DNA of 64,000 nt from Boseongicola sp. H5. Lineage in GTDB: Bacteria > Pseudomonadota > Alphaproteobacteria > Rhodobacterales > Rhodobacteraceae. The DNA lies in contig JACNMN010000015.1 in NCBI GenBank assembly GCA_020622165.1, positions 1-64,000 of the forward strand, in the 5' to 3' direction. The notes under the pieces were generated by a model that saw nothing but the letters and a program-made list of their open reading frames with translations, had not been told where the DNA came from and ran no database searches. How positions within the stretch are numbered: position 1 is the first letter of the stretch; each line of letters opens with the position of its first letter. Shown here one piece after another: positions 34,828-42,900 of this stretch. The translations under genes were made by a program, and so were the position numbers.

Positions 34828-35510
34828 TGTTCAAGCGACCCTCCCTCCATTACGGCAAGACCCCCGAGCCCGAGACGCCCTATCAGAAGGCGGCACAGGT
34901 CTGGGACGAACGCATCGGCTCGGCCCGCGTCCAGGCGAAGAACTGGCGGCTGATGGCCTTCGGCGCGCTCTTCCTCGCCGCCGCACTCGCCGGCGGCCTT
35001 ATCTGGCAGTCGGCGCGCGGAACCATCCAGCCCTGGGTGGTCGAGGTCGATGCTCTGGGCGAAGCGCGTACGGTGGCACCCGCGACGGCGGACTATCAGC
35101 CGACCGATCCGCAAATCGCGTTCCACCTGGCACGCTTCATCGAGCAGGTCCGCTCGATCGCCGCCGATCCGATCATCGTGCGGCAGAATTGGCTCCGCGC
35201 CTACGACTTCACCACCGATCGCGGCGCGATGGCGCTGAACGACTATGCCCGCGCCAACGATCCTTTCGCGCAAGTCGGCGAAGTGCAGGTATCCGTGGAC
35301 GTCTCCAGCGTCATTCGGGCGTCGCCGGACAGTTTTCGCGTTGCCTGGACCGAGCGGCGCTATCGCGATGGCAGCCTCGCGCGCACGGAACGCTGGACTG
35401 CCATCCTGACCATCTCGGTGCAGCCGCCGCGCACGGCCGAGAGGCTCCGGCGGAACCCGCTCGGAATCTACGTACACGCCATCAGCTGGTCGCGGGAGCT
35501 TCAGGAATGA
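34824..35510 (+). CDS. trbF: TrbF, VirB8-like assembly factor
   Basis: A 228-aa bitopic protein with a membrane anchor at residues 44-64 and a periplasmic NTF2-like VirB8 domain: WVVEVDALGEARTVAPA, FIEQVRSI, WLRAYDF, and the C-terminal RNPLGIYVHAISWSREL. It nucleates the core complex. Both ends overlap neighbouring genes by ATGA-type junctions. Confidence 0.93.
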   Translation: MMFKRPSLHYGKTPEPETPYQKAAQVWDERIGSARVQAKNWRLMAFGALFLAAALAGGLIWQSARGTIQPWVVEVDALGEARTVAPATADYQPTDPQIAFHLARFIEQVRSIAADPIIVRQNWLRAYDFTTDRGAMALNDYARANDPFAQVGEVQVSVDVSSVIRASPDSFRVAWTERRYRDGSLARTERWTAILTISVQPPRTAERLRRNPLGIYVHAISWSRELQE

Positions 35511-36493
35511 GACACTCCTCTCGCACGCTGCCGCTCACCCTGGTCACCGCACTGTTGCTGTCCGGCTGTGCGACCTACCGGCCGCCCGACATCACCTACG
35601 ATGCCGACGTGCCGCCGCTGGCCGCACCGCCACCCGTTGCCATCGACGAGGGCCTGCGGCCCGTCCACACACCGCCCGCCTGGACGCCATCGCGTGGTGG
35701 GGAAACTGCGGCAACACCCGAGGCGCGCGTGATCAATGCCAACGCGGCGGCCCGTATCGAGCCCCGGCGCGAGGGATATTACAACGCCATCCAGGTGTTC
35801 CCGTTCAGCCAAGGCGCGCTCTATCAAGTCTATGCCGCGCCCGGTCAGATCACCAACATCGCGCTCGAGCCCGGCGAGCGCCTGACGGGCGAGGGCCCGA
35901 TCGCGGCCGGTGACACGGCGCGCTGGATCATCGGTGACACCGAAAGCGGCAGCGGTCGAACCCAACGCGTCCATATCCTCGTCAAGCCGACCCGGCCTGA
36001 CATCGCCACCAATCTCGTGATCAACACCGATCGGCGCACCTATCTCGTTGAGCTGCGCGCTGACGAGGACACCTATATGCCCTCGGTCGCCTGGTCTTAT
36101 CCGCGTGTTCGCGGCCAGGTGCGACCGCCCGCTGTGACCCAGCCCACCATTCCGCCTGCCTCCCAGCGACATTATCGCTACGGGCTGGAAGGGGATTCGC
36201 CCCCGTGGCGGCCCTTGACGGTCTTCGACGACGGACGCCGGGTCTATGTCGTGTTCCCGCGCGGCATCGTGCAGGGCGAGATGCCGCCGCTCTTCGTGAT
36301 CGGATCGGATGGCCAGGCCCAACTTGTTAACACTCGCGTTCATCGCAACATCCTGATCGTCGACCGGCTGTTCGCCGCTGCCGAACTGCGCCTTGGCGGG
36401 GAGAACCAGCAAATGGTCAGGATCGTGCGGACAGATGGCGTAAGGCGCACGCCATCCCGACAGGGCACGGAGGAGAGGCGCCATGACCGATAG
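35507..36493 (+). CDS. trbG: TrbG, VirB9-like outer-membrane complex protein
   Basis: A 328-aa lipoprotein-like VirB9 homologue: signal with lipobox LLSGC near residue 20, then the N-terminal domain (IQVFPFSQGALYQVYAAPGQ, in pieces) and the C-terminal TYMPSVAWSYP and RYGLEGDSPPWRP. It forms the outer layer of the core complex with TrbI. The stop overlaps the trbI start. Confidence 0.93.
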   Translation: MRHSSRTLPLTLVTALLLSGCATYRPPDITYDADVPPLAAPPPVAIDEGLRPVHTPPAWTPSRGGETAATPEARVINANAAARIEPRREGYYNAIQVFPFSQGALYQVYAAPGQITNIALEPGERLTGEGPIAAGDTARWIIGDTESGSGRTQRVHILVKPTRPDIATNLVINTDRRTYLVELRADEDTYMPSVAWSYPRVRGQVRPPAVTQPTIPPASQRHYRYGLEGDSPPWRPLTVFDDGRRVYVVFPRGIVQGEMPPLFVIGSDGQAQLVNTRVHRNILIVDRLFAAAELRLGGENQQMVRIVRTDGVRRTPSRQGTEERRHDR

Positions 36494-37670
36494 ACCCGAA
36501 GACGCTGCGCCCGCTGGTCAAACATCGCGCCCGACGGACACGCGTGACGCATTCCGCCTGCGCGCCGACCCGCCCCGTGTCGTGCGGCTGTCCCGAAAGG
36601 TGCTCGCTGGGCTCGCCATCGTCGCCGGTCTCGGCATCGGCGCAGCCTTGATCGTCGCGCTGCAGGGCCGCGATGACGGTACCGGACCGAACGAGCTCTT
36701 CACGACCGAGAATCGACCCACGGCCGACGAACTCCGCCGCCTGCCCTCCGACTACAGCGATATCCCGCAGCTCGGCCCCGCGCTCCCCGGTGATCTCGGG
36801 CGCCCGATTCTGCGCACCCAGGACGCCGGTGGCCCGATCCCCGCACAGCCGATGCCTGGCCCCGATCCGGAAGAACAGCGACGCCTCGCCGAGCAGGAAG
36901 CCGCCCGCACAAGCGAGTTGTTCTTCAGCGCGCAGGGCCAGACCGCGCAAACCGGACCTCTTTCACCGACCGTATCACCCCTCGCTGGGTTCGAGCCGCA
37001 GGCGATCGGCGACACCGGTGCGCCCAACGCACAGGAGCGGCAACAGGCCTTCCTCGACGCCCCGGTCGACAGGCAGACAGTGGCGCCGGACGGGGTCTCG
37101 CCGCCGGCCTCGCCCTATATCCTTCAGGCAGGCGCCGTTATTCCGGCCGCGCTCGTCACCGGCATTCGCTCCGATCTGCCCGGCCAGATCGTCGCCCAGG
37201 TGACCCAGAACGTCTATGACAGTCCCTCCGGCCGCTATCTTCTCATCCCGCAGGGCACCCGACTGATCGGCGCATATGATAACGATGTCGGCTCCGGTCA
37301 GCGCCGCGTCCTTCTGGTGTGGACCCGGCTGATCCTCCCCGGCGGTCGCTCGATCGTGCTTGAACGTCTACCCGGTGCCGATGGGGGCGGCTATGCTGGT
37401 CTCGAAGACGGCGTCGACCATCACTGGTGGGACTTGGCGCGGGCCGCGGTCCTCTCGACACTTCTCAATATCGGCGCCGAACTCGCCATCGACGAAGGGG
37501 ATCGGATCGCTGGGGCTATCCGCGACGGCGCGCAGGACACGATCGGCGATGCTGGACAGGAAATCGTCCGCCGACAACTTGCGATCCCCCCGACCCTGAC
37601 CATCCGACCCGGCTTTCCCGTGCGAGTGATCGTGACGCGGGACATCATCCTTGAACCGGTGAGGGAGTAG
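36483..37670 (+). CDS. trbI: TrbI, VirB10-like channel protein
   Basis: A 395-aa inner-membrane protein that spans the periplasm. One membrane segment (residues 40-59), a proline-rich linker, and the VirB10 beta-barrel domain from about residue 210 (AGAVIPAALVTGIRSDLPG, VTQNVYDS, RYLLIPQGTRLIGAYD). The C-terminus IRPGFPVRVIVTRDI is typical. It transduces energy from the ATPases to the outer-membrane pore. Confidence 0.93.
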   Translation: MTDRPEDAAPAGQTSRPTDTRDAFRLRADPPRVVRLSRKVLAGLAIVAGLGIGAALIVALQGRDDGTGPNELFTTENRPTADELRRLPSDYSDIPQLGPALPGDLGRPILRTQDAGGPIPAQPMPGPDPEEQRRLAEQEAARTSELFFSAQGQTAQTGPLSPTVSPLAGFEPQAIGDTGAPNAQERQQAFLDAPVDRQTVAPDGVSPPASPYILQAGAVIPAALVTGIRSDLPGQIVAQVTQNVYDSPSGRYLLIPQGTRLIGAYDNDVGSGQRRVLLVWTRLILPGGRSIVLERLPGADGGGYAGLEDGVDHHWWDLARAAVLSTLLNIGAELAIDEGDRIAGAIRDGAQDTIGDAGQEIVRRQLAIPPTLTIRPGFPVRVIVTRDIILEPVRE

Positions 37671-37673
37671 CCG

Positions 37674-37937
37674 ATGACGATACTGAAACTGGGGCCGCTC
37701 GCCGACGACAAGCCGGTCAAACTGACCATCGAACTGCCAGCGGCAGTGCACCGTGATCTTGCCGTCTATGCCGAAATCCTGACCCGGGAGACGGGGCAGC
37801 CGGTCGAGGAGCCCGCCAAGCTGATCGCGCCGATGGTCGAGCGCTTCATGGCGACCGATCGGGGGTTCGCGAAGGCGCGGAAGGCGTTGCGAGAGAGGCA
37901 GAGCGCGCCGACATCCGGCGCGTCGAACTCTTCTTGA
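37674..37937 (+). CDS. DUF2274 domain protein, end of the trb operon
   Basis: An 87-aa protein of the DUF2274 family (LKLGPLADDKPVKLTIELPA, in pieces; VHRDLAVYAEILTRETGQPV), a ribbon-helix-helix-like fold always found directly after trbI in these elements. It may be a small DNA-binding regulator. It starts three bases after trbI. The end of an opposing LysR gene runs into its last 90 bases. Confidence 0.88.
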   Translation: MTILKLGPLADDKPVKLTIELPAAVHRDLAVYAEILTRETGQPVEEPAKLIAPMVERFMATDRGFAKARKALRERQSAPTSGASNSS

Positions 37938-38844
37938 GTTTCTTGCTGTCACAGATCCCGTTTTGGCAAGCTGTGAGTCGCGCGAGGCTGAGCATGCGGC
38001 GCCAAGCAGGATTATCGTTGTTCGGCGACCAAACCGCGCAGAAGGGCAGCGTCTCGCTTTCGAGCCGCCGGTAAACCACGCCGGGAAACTGGGTAGCCAC
38101 CGTGGATTCGCTTGTCAGCGTGATCCCTCTACCGAATGACACGATCTGCATGAGATTGTCGCGTCCAACGCGGTGCCGCTCGATCGCGGGGTGGACGCCG
38201 AGATCGGCCAGGTGCTTAATCAGAAAGTCATGGATTTCAGGACCGGGATCGCCCTCGCTGAGAATGAAGGTCTCCTTGCGTAAATCGTCCCACTGGATTG
38301 TTGTTCGATCCGCCAATGCATGCCCATCCGGAAGCACAACGAACACGCCCTCGGTCCAGAACTCCACGGCATCGCAATCGGCCAACGAGGGGGAGCCAGT
38401 GACGAAGGCGACGTCGAGCTTGTTCCGACGCACAGCTACAATGTGGTCGGACGGCGCTCCTTCGATGATGTCGATACGAACATTGCCGAAGCGGTCGCTG
38501 TAAGTGCGCAGCAGTTGAGCGAGAAAGCCGGATGCGAGCGAAGAGAAGATACCGATCCGAACCGCTCCTTTTTCTCCGCGGCCGATCGGGCCGAGATCGG
38601 TCGCAGCGTAGGAGACTTCGTTGAGCGCCTGCACTGCATGACGGACAAACTGCTCGCCCGCATGTGTAAGGACGACACCGCTGGAGTGCCGATTGAAAAG
38701 AGAAACGCCCAGACCGTCTTCCAGATCACGGATACGACGGCTGATAGCGGATTGTTCGACTCCGAGAGACAGCGCGGCACGTCGGAAGCTCCCATATTTG
38801 GAAGCAGCGACGACGTATTTCAGATGTCTAAGTTCGATTGCCAC
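37846..38844 (-). CDS. LysR-family transcriptional regulator with altered C-terminus
   Basis: A 332-aa LTTR. The N-terminal HTH is clear (LRHLKYVVAASKYGSFRRAA, in pieces; LGVEQSAISRRIRDLE) and the co-inducer domain reaches ARLTACQNG at about residue 297. The last 30 residues (KKSSTRRMSARSAS...) are read from the antisense of the DUF2274 gene, which suggests the native end was lost when this segment joined the trb operon. Its target is unknown; no gene is divergent within 500 bases. Confidence 0.8.
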   Translation of the reverse strand: MAIELRHLKYVVAASKYGSFRRAALSLGVEQSAISRRIRDLEDGLGVSLFNRHSSGVVLTHAGEQFVRHAVQALNEVSYAATDLGPIGRGEKGAVRIGIFSSLASGFLAQLLRTYSDRFGNVRIDIIEGAPSDHIVAVRRNKLDVAFVTGSPSLADCDAVEFWTEGVFVVLPDGHALADRTTIQWDDLRKETFILSEGDPGPEIHDFLIKHLADLGVHPAIERHRVGRDNLMQIVSFGRGITLTSESTVATQFPGVVYRRLESETLPFCAVWSPNNDNPAWRRMLSLARLTACQNGICDSKKLKKSSTRRMSARSASLATPSAPSRTPDRSP

Positions 38845-39384
38845 CTTCCTATTGCCTCAATTGCGAACATGTTGCGAACAAATCGACCAATCAGCGTCGA
38901 CGAGAGATTTCTAACGACGCGATCACCACGACTCCGAAGGCGAAGGCCACAGGTACTAATCCTGTCGAATTCTGTATTTCTTCCAATAAAACAATGGACT
39001 AAAGTAAAGAGGTCGCGCGAGATTTGTACTGTCGTAGCAGGTTCGCTTGGGAAAGCGGGTCAATTCAGTTTGCTGCGCGGACCACCGCCCCGTCCAAGTC
39101 CCGCCTTAGGTCCGTTTTCGAATGTTACCTACCGCGGTGCGTGGTCAGTCGCCGGTCATCCACCAGGCACGCCCCGGTCTGGTTCTGCGGCAGATGCGGT
39201 TCAATCGCCCCTGTGCTTTGTCCGAATGCCGGAACAGCGAGCGCGACAAGCGGGGCCTCCTTTCAAGCAGGGGAGTTTCTGATTCACAACGCGAAAGCCA
39301 ATCAATGGTTTGATTGTGCAAAGGAAATTTCGAGCGCCTTCGCGTTCACCTTGTTTGCGCATCTTTAGCCGGAGCAAGCCGGGC
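38845..39384. other. Gene-free stretch, AT-rich in part
   Basis: No gene is recognised in these 540 bases. The part at 38930-39010 is AT-rich relative to the rest and may hold a promoter of the LysR gene. A 114-codon plus-strand frame (39024-39368) has no motif and no ribosome-binding site. Confidence 0.4.
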
Positions 39385-39462
39385 TTAATGCAGCGACTGC
39401 TCTGGTTCGAGTAATCCTTCCTCGTAATTGTTGAAGCTCTTTGGAAGCCCTTTCGGGATCAT
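39385..39462 (-). CDS. 25-codon ORF coupled to the cytochrome b561 gene
   Basis: A short minus-strand frame starts with ATG at 39462, which overlaps the cytochrome stop codon (ATGA), and ends with TAA at 39387-39385. GAAGGAG lies ten bases before the start. The peptide contains KGLPKSFNNYEEGLLEPEQ and has no membrane segment. It looks either like a genuine small coupled protein or like the beginning of a longer protein cut short at the edge of this island; the ribosome-binding site favours translation. Confidence 0.4.
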   Translation of the reverse strand: MIPKGLPKSFNNYEEGLLEPEQSLH

Positions 39463-40085
39463 CTTGTGGTCTCCTTCGCCGGCCTATTCCTCCAGATTGC
39501 GATGCGCGGTAGGAGATCGATGCGGTCTTTCAGCCTATGCTTGACCACGGCGGCGACATGCACGACGACAAGGGCCAACAGGCCATAGACGAGCCAGGCA
39601 TGTATTGTGCTGGTGAGCGGATCGAGCGTGATACCGAATAGTTGCTCGCGGATCGGAAAGACTTGCGGCATCGGCACGCCGAACCAAACCACACCGTGCC
39701 CGCCAAAGTCGGTCAGCGCCCAACCTGTGGTGACACCAAGGATGATCAGCACATAGAGCGTCCAGTGGCCTACCTTGGCGGCACGCCGTTCAGCTGTCGG
39801 GAGCCGGTCCGGCAGTTCCGGCAGTCGTGTCAAAACACGGGCGCAGAGGCGTGCTACCAGCAGGACGATCAAGGTCACACCGACCGACTTGTGCAGATCG
39901 TAGATGTACTCCTGCGTTGGCGAATCGTGAGGCATCAGATTGCGCATGGTGTAGCCCGATAGCCACATGAACACGAAGCATGCCGCCATCATCCAGTGCA
40001 GCCAGCGAATGACAGCGTGATAGCGTGTTTGCGCCTCGGATCGGGAAGGATTATCGGCAAGCAGGCGCATGTCTTGATCGGCCAT
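39459..40085 (-). CDS. Cytochrome b561-like di-heme membrane protein
   Basis: A 208-aa inner-membrane cytochrome with four segments. Candidate heme ligands are RYHAVIRWLHW (two histidines in segment one), YDLHKSVG, and HAWLVYG then VVHVAAVVKHR in the last segments. The family passes electrons between quinones and periplasmic partners. It lies 36 bases downstream of the formylglycine-generating-enzyme-like gene, so the two form one unit divergent from the MarR regulator; this links it to the catabolic island rather than to respiration in general. Confidence 0.85.
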   Translation of the reverse strand: MADQDMRLLADNPSRSEAQTRYHAVIRWLHWMMAACFVFMWLSGYTMRNLMPHDSPTQEYIYDLHKSVGVTLIVLLVARLCARVLTRLPELPDRLPTAERRAAKVGHWTLYVLIILGVTTGWALTDFGGHGVVWFGVPMPQVFPIREQLFGITLDPLTSTIHAWLVYGLLALVVVHVAAVVKHRLKDRIDLLPRIAIWRNRPAKETTR

Positions 40086-40121
40086 GGGACTGTCCTTTCT
40101 TAAGATGCAAGTTCAAGCGAG

Positions 40122-41099
40122 TTAGGCGGCACATCGAAAGCCGATATGGCGGTGACCGCGACCAGGCGCGTTTGAGAAGCCGTCGCGATGCGTTGCGGTC
40201 AGGGAGCCGGGTTGAGCGTCATAGAGATAGTCACCACCCCTGGTGACCCGCTCGCCCGGTTGGTCGGGGGCTTCCCGGCCATCTGCCGCATCGTAGGGGT
40301 AGGGGCGCATCAGGCTCGCGGTCCACTCCGCCATCGATCCGCTCATGTCGAGCACGCCGAACGGCGAGGCGCCGGCCGACCGCTCGCCGACAACGCCCGT
40401 TACGCCGGCTCGGCCTGATACAAAGACGTGCGATCGATCTGGCGCGGCATCGCCCCACGGATAAAGGCGACCCTCGTTTCCGCGTGCGGCCGCCTCCCAC
40501 TGGGCCTCTGTCGGCAATTGGGCACCCCGCCAGGCGCAATATGCGCGCGCGCCTGCCCATGTTGTTTCGGCGACGGGGTGGTCTTCATAGCCAGGGGTGG
40601 CACGAAACGCGCCATTTTCGAAGCCGATCCGCGCCTGCGTATCGTCGAGCGCGATGATCGGATAGAGCCCGCTTCCCTCGCGTCCTTCGATCAGCAAGGG
40701 GGCATGGTCGCCGGACAGATGCCGTCGGGAGGCCTCGCCCGCTTCGAAGGTTTCCTCGACCGGGATTGCGAGTGCGTTCAGATACTCGGCAAAGGCGGCA
40801 TTGGTGACCTCCGTCCGGTCGATGCGGAAGGCTTGCAGAGTTATCGTATGCGCCGGCTGCTCGACGCGTGGTCCGCCGTCGCGGCCGAGCGGATAGGTTC
40901 CTGATGGAATGGCGACCATCGTATCATGCGCTTGCGCGGAATGGGGCGCGTTGCCTGCGGACATGGGCGCGGCGTCCAGTTGCGTGAAGTCAGGCGGGTT
41001 CTGCCCTTGCAATGCCCCGACGGCGCCGGTTGCGGCGACGCCCGCGATCAGTCCGCCGGTGGCAAACACGGCGATTGCGATTCTGGATGTCGATGACAT
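40122..41099 (-). CDS. Formylglycine-generating-enzyme (SUMF1)-like protein, exported
   Basis: A 325-aa protein with an N-terminal membrane/signal segment (RIAIAVFATGGLIAGVAATG) and an FGE-sulfatase fold: MVAIPSGTYPLGRDGG, FRIDRTEVTNAAFAEYL, PVAETTWAGARAYCAWRGAQLPTEAQWE (split: VAETTWAGARAYC, LPTEAQWEAAARG), YPWGD and RVTRGGDYLYD, ending GFRCAA. The fold is shared by true FGEs, which oxidise a cysteine in sulfatases, and by other C-type lectin-like enzymes. No sulfatase is encoded nearby, and only one cysteine besides the C-terminal one is present, so FGE activity is doubtful. Its pairing with a cytochrome suggests an oxidative or nitrite-reductase-like accessory role, which is a guess. Confidence 0.8.
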   Translation of the reverse strand: MSSTSRIAIAVFATGGLIAGVAATGAVGALQGQNPPDFTQLDAAPMSAGNAPHSAQAHDTMVAIPSGTYPLGRDGGPRVEQPAHTITLQAFRIDRTEVTNAAFAEYLNALAIPVEETFEAGEASRRHLSGDHAPLLIEGREGSGLYPIIALDDTQARIGFENGAFRATPGYEDHPVAETTWAGARAYCAWRGAQLPTEAQWEAAARGNEGRLYPWGDAAPDRSHVFVSGRAGVTGVVGERSAGASPFGVLDMSGSMAEWTASLMRPYPYDAADGREAPDQPGERVTRGGDYLYDAQPGSLTATHRDGFSNAPGRGHRHIGFRCAA

Positions 41100-41184
41100 G
41101 ACTTTGCTCCTCGGTTGGTTACTGCGCCTTCGCCGCTTGCAAATGAGCGATAAAGTCGCGATGAACAGGATATGGTGCCATCAA

Positions 41185-41203
41185 TATACGTTGGCAACGA
41201 ATA
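41185..41203. promoter_or_regulatory. MarR operator 1, in the regulator/FGE-like intergenic region
   Basis: TATACGTT-GGC-AACGAATA is a 19-bp inverted repeat with one mismatch between arms, 26 bases before the MarR start. It matches the site upstream of the decarboxylase gene in length, spacing and 8 of 8 right-arm bases, which points to one regulator acting at both promoters. A second small repeat, TTGTT-GAT-AACAA, follows at once. Confidence 0.65.
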
Positions 41204-41228
41204 TTGTTGATAACAAATTGGTGAAAAG

Positions 41229-41717
41229 ATGACCGACCAGCGGCAATCGGAAAGCTTCCAAACCCCGGACCTCGTCGTCGCGGAGACCGGCAAGTACGTG
41301 CCGGAGCAGCAAGCTTACCTGAACCTGATGCGGACCGCCGAGGTGCTTGGCCAGCGGGTCAGTGATCTGATGTCCGGCTATGGCATTTCCGGCAAGCAGT
41401 ACAATGTTCTGCGTGCGATCAGGCGCGGCGGCGACGGTGGTTTGAGCATTTCACAGATCAGCGAGCAGATGACCGATCCGCGGGCCGATGTGACGCGGCT
41501 GCTCGATCGTCTGGTCCGTGACGGTCTGGTCGACCGGCAGCCCGACGAAACCGACCGCCGGGTCGTACGAACCTATCTCACTGAGGCAGGCGCGAACCTC
41601 CTTGAGTCCCTCGATGAACCGCTCCTGACGACCCACAAGGATCAGTTCAGCCAATTGTCGAAGGCCGAGATCGAGCAACTGACTGACCTTCTACGGAAAA
41701 CGCGCGGAGAGGCGTAG
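41229..41717 (+). CDS. MarR-family regulator of the gamma-resorcylate island
   Basis: A 162-aa winged-helix regulator: GISGKQYNVLRAIRRGGDGG, in pieces, LSISQISEQM and DPRADVTRLLDRLVRDGLVDR with the wing at RQPDETDRRVVRTYLT, the standard MarR layout. Such proteins repress catabolic genes until a phenolic ligand binds. The gene sits between two promoters that share a 19-bp inverted repeat, so it probably controls itself, the FGE-like/cytochrome unit, and the decarboxylase operon. The ligand may be gamma-resorcylate or resorcinol (inferred). Confidence 0.87.
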   Translation: MTDQRQSESFQTPDLVVAETGKYVPEQQAYLNLMRTAEVLGQRVSDLMSGYGISGKQYNVLRAIRRGGDGGLSISQISEQMTDPRADVTRLLDRLVRDGLVDRQPDETDRRVVRTYLTEAGANLLESLDEPLLTTHKDQFSQLSKAEIEQLTDLLRKTRGEA

Positions 41718-41803
41718 CGCCAGGGTCGGCGCCCTATCGCGCATCATCGGGCGATCGGCACGTCGCATCATCCCCCCGATTCAGTGAGAAGCAGCCTGGT
41801 CTC

Positions 41804-41843
41804 TTGACATTTCGTTATAGACAATATTCGTTTGCAACGAATA
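41804..41843 (+). promoter_or_regulatory. Promoter and MarR operator 2, upstream of the decarboxylase operon
   Basis: A -35-like TTGACA at 41804-41809 is followed by the 19-bp inverted repeat TATTCGTT-TGC-AACGAATA (41825-41843), perfect in both arms, placed where the -10 box should be. A repressor bound there would block the promoter. GGGAGG before the decarboxylase start follows 26 bases later. Confidence 0.68.
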
Positions 41844-41880
41844 ACGGTTAAGCCGTACTTTGACTTCTGGGAGGATACCG

Positions 41881-42900
41881 ATGTCGGGAAAGATCGCGCT
41901 CGAAGAGCATTTTGCGATTGATGAAACACTCGCCGATTCCGCCGCGTTTGTGCCGGAAGCGTACTGGAATGAACTCCGCAGCCGCCTGATCGATATTCAG
42001 GACGGCCGATTGCGCCAGATGGATGCGCACGGCATCGAGATGATGCTCCTGTCGTTGAACGCGCCGGCGGTGCAAGCAGTTGGCGACATCCAGCAGGCTG
42101 TCGAACTGGCCCGTCGGGCGAACGATTTTCTTGCCGAACAGGTCGTGGCGCGCCCCGATCGTTTTCAAGGGTTCGCCGCCCTGCCGATGCAGGATCCGGA
42201 TGCTGCGACAGAGGAACTGACGCGGTGTGTCCGAGACCTGGGATTTCGCGGGGCGCTGGTAAACGGATTTTCGCAAATCGCCGACAGCGAGGACTTGCTC
42301 TATTACGATCTGCCGCAATACCGGCCCTTCTGGCACGCTGTCGAAGATCTCAGCGTTCCTTTCTACCTCCACCCCCGCAATCCCCTTCCGGCGCATTCGG
42401 CGATCTATGCCGGGCACGATTGGTTGATGGGTCCAACCTGGGCGTTCGGGCAGGAAACGGCCGTTCACGCGCTCCGATTGATGGGTTCGGGCCTGTTTGA
42501 CGACTATCCCGATCTCCGCATCATACTCGGCCACATGGGCGAAGGATTGCCCTATTCGATGTGGCGGGTTGATCATCGCAATGCCTGGGTCGAAACAGCG
42601 CCGAGATATCCAGCGCGCCGAAAGATCGCAGACTATTTCAACGAGAACTTCTTCATCACGACGTCCGGGAACTTCCGCACCCAAACCCTGATTGACGCCA
42701 TTCTGGAGATCGGTGCCGACAGAATACTCTTTTCCACCGATTGGCCGTTCGAGAACATCGATCACGCATCCGACTGGTTCGATGCGGCCAGCATAAGCGA
42801 GCGGGACCGTCGGAAGATTGGCCGTCTGAACGCCATCGGTCTTTTCGGTCTGGAGGATTTGATCAGCGATGCTGGCGCAAGTCTCCGTGCGGCTGAGTGA
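41881..42900 (+). CDS. graF: Gamma-resorcylate (2,6-dihydroxybenzoate) decarboxylase
   Basis: A 339-aa amidohydrolase-fold, zinc-dependent, cofactor-free decarboxylase that turns gamma-resorcylate into resorcinol. It matches my memory of the Rhizobium enzyme across its length. The metal ligands fall at the same numbers: Glu8 and His10 (ALEEHF), His164 (YLHPRN), Asp287 (FSTDWPF), with catalytic His218 and Glu221 in LGHMGEG. The start after GGGAGG is preferred over a TTG upstream. It is the first gene of a seven-gene operon: the TRAP small subunit starts inside its stop codon. Confidence 0.93.
   Translation: MSGKIALEEHFAIDETLADSAAFVPEAYWNELRSRLIDIQDGRLRQMDAHGIEMMLLSLNAPAVQAVGDIQQAVELARRANDFLAEQVVARPDRFQGFAALPMQDPDAATEELTRCVRDLGFRGALVNGFSQIADSEDLLYYDLPQYRPFWHAVEDLSVPFYLHPRNPLPAHSAIYAGHDWLMGPTWAFGQETAVHALRLMGSGLFDDYPDLRIILGHMGEGLPYSMWRVDHRNAWVETAPRYPARRKIADYFNENFFITTSGNFRTQTLIDAILEIGADRILFSTDWPFENIDHASDWFDAASISERDRRKIGRLNAIGLFGLEDLISDAGASLRAAE

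Noticed and set aside
40122-41099. A genuine sulfatase-activating FGE
   Set aside because: The fold is clear, but the cysteine pair needed for activity is not evident and no sulfatase gene is near; kept as FGE-like only.
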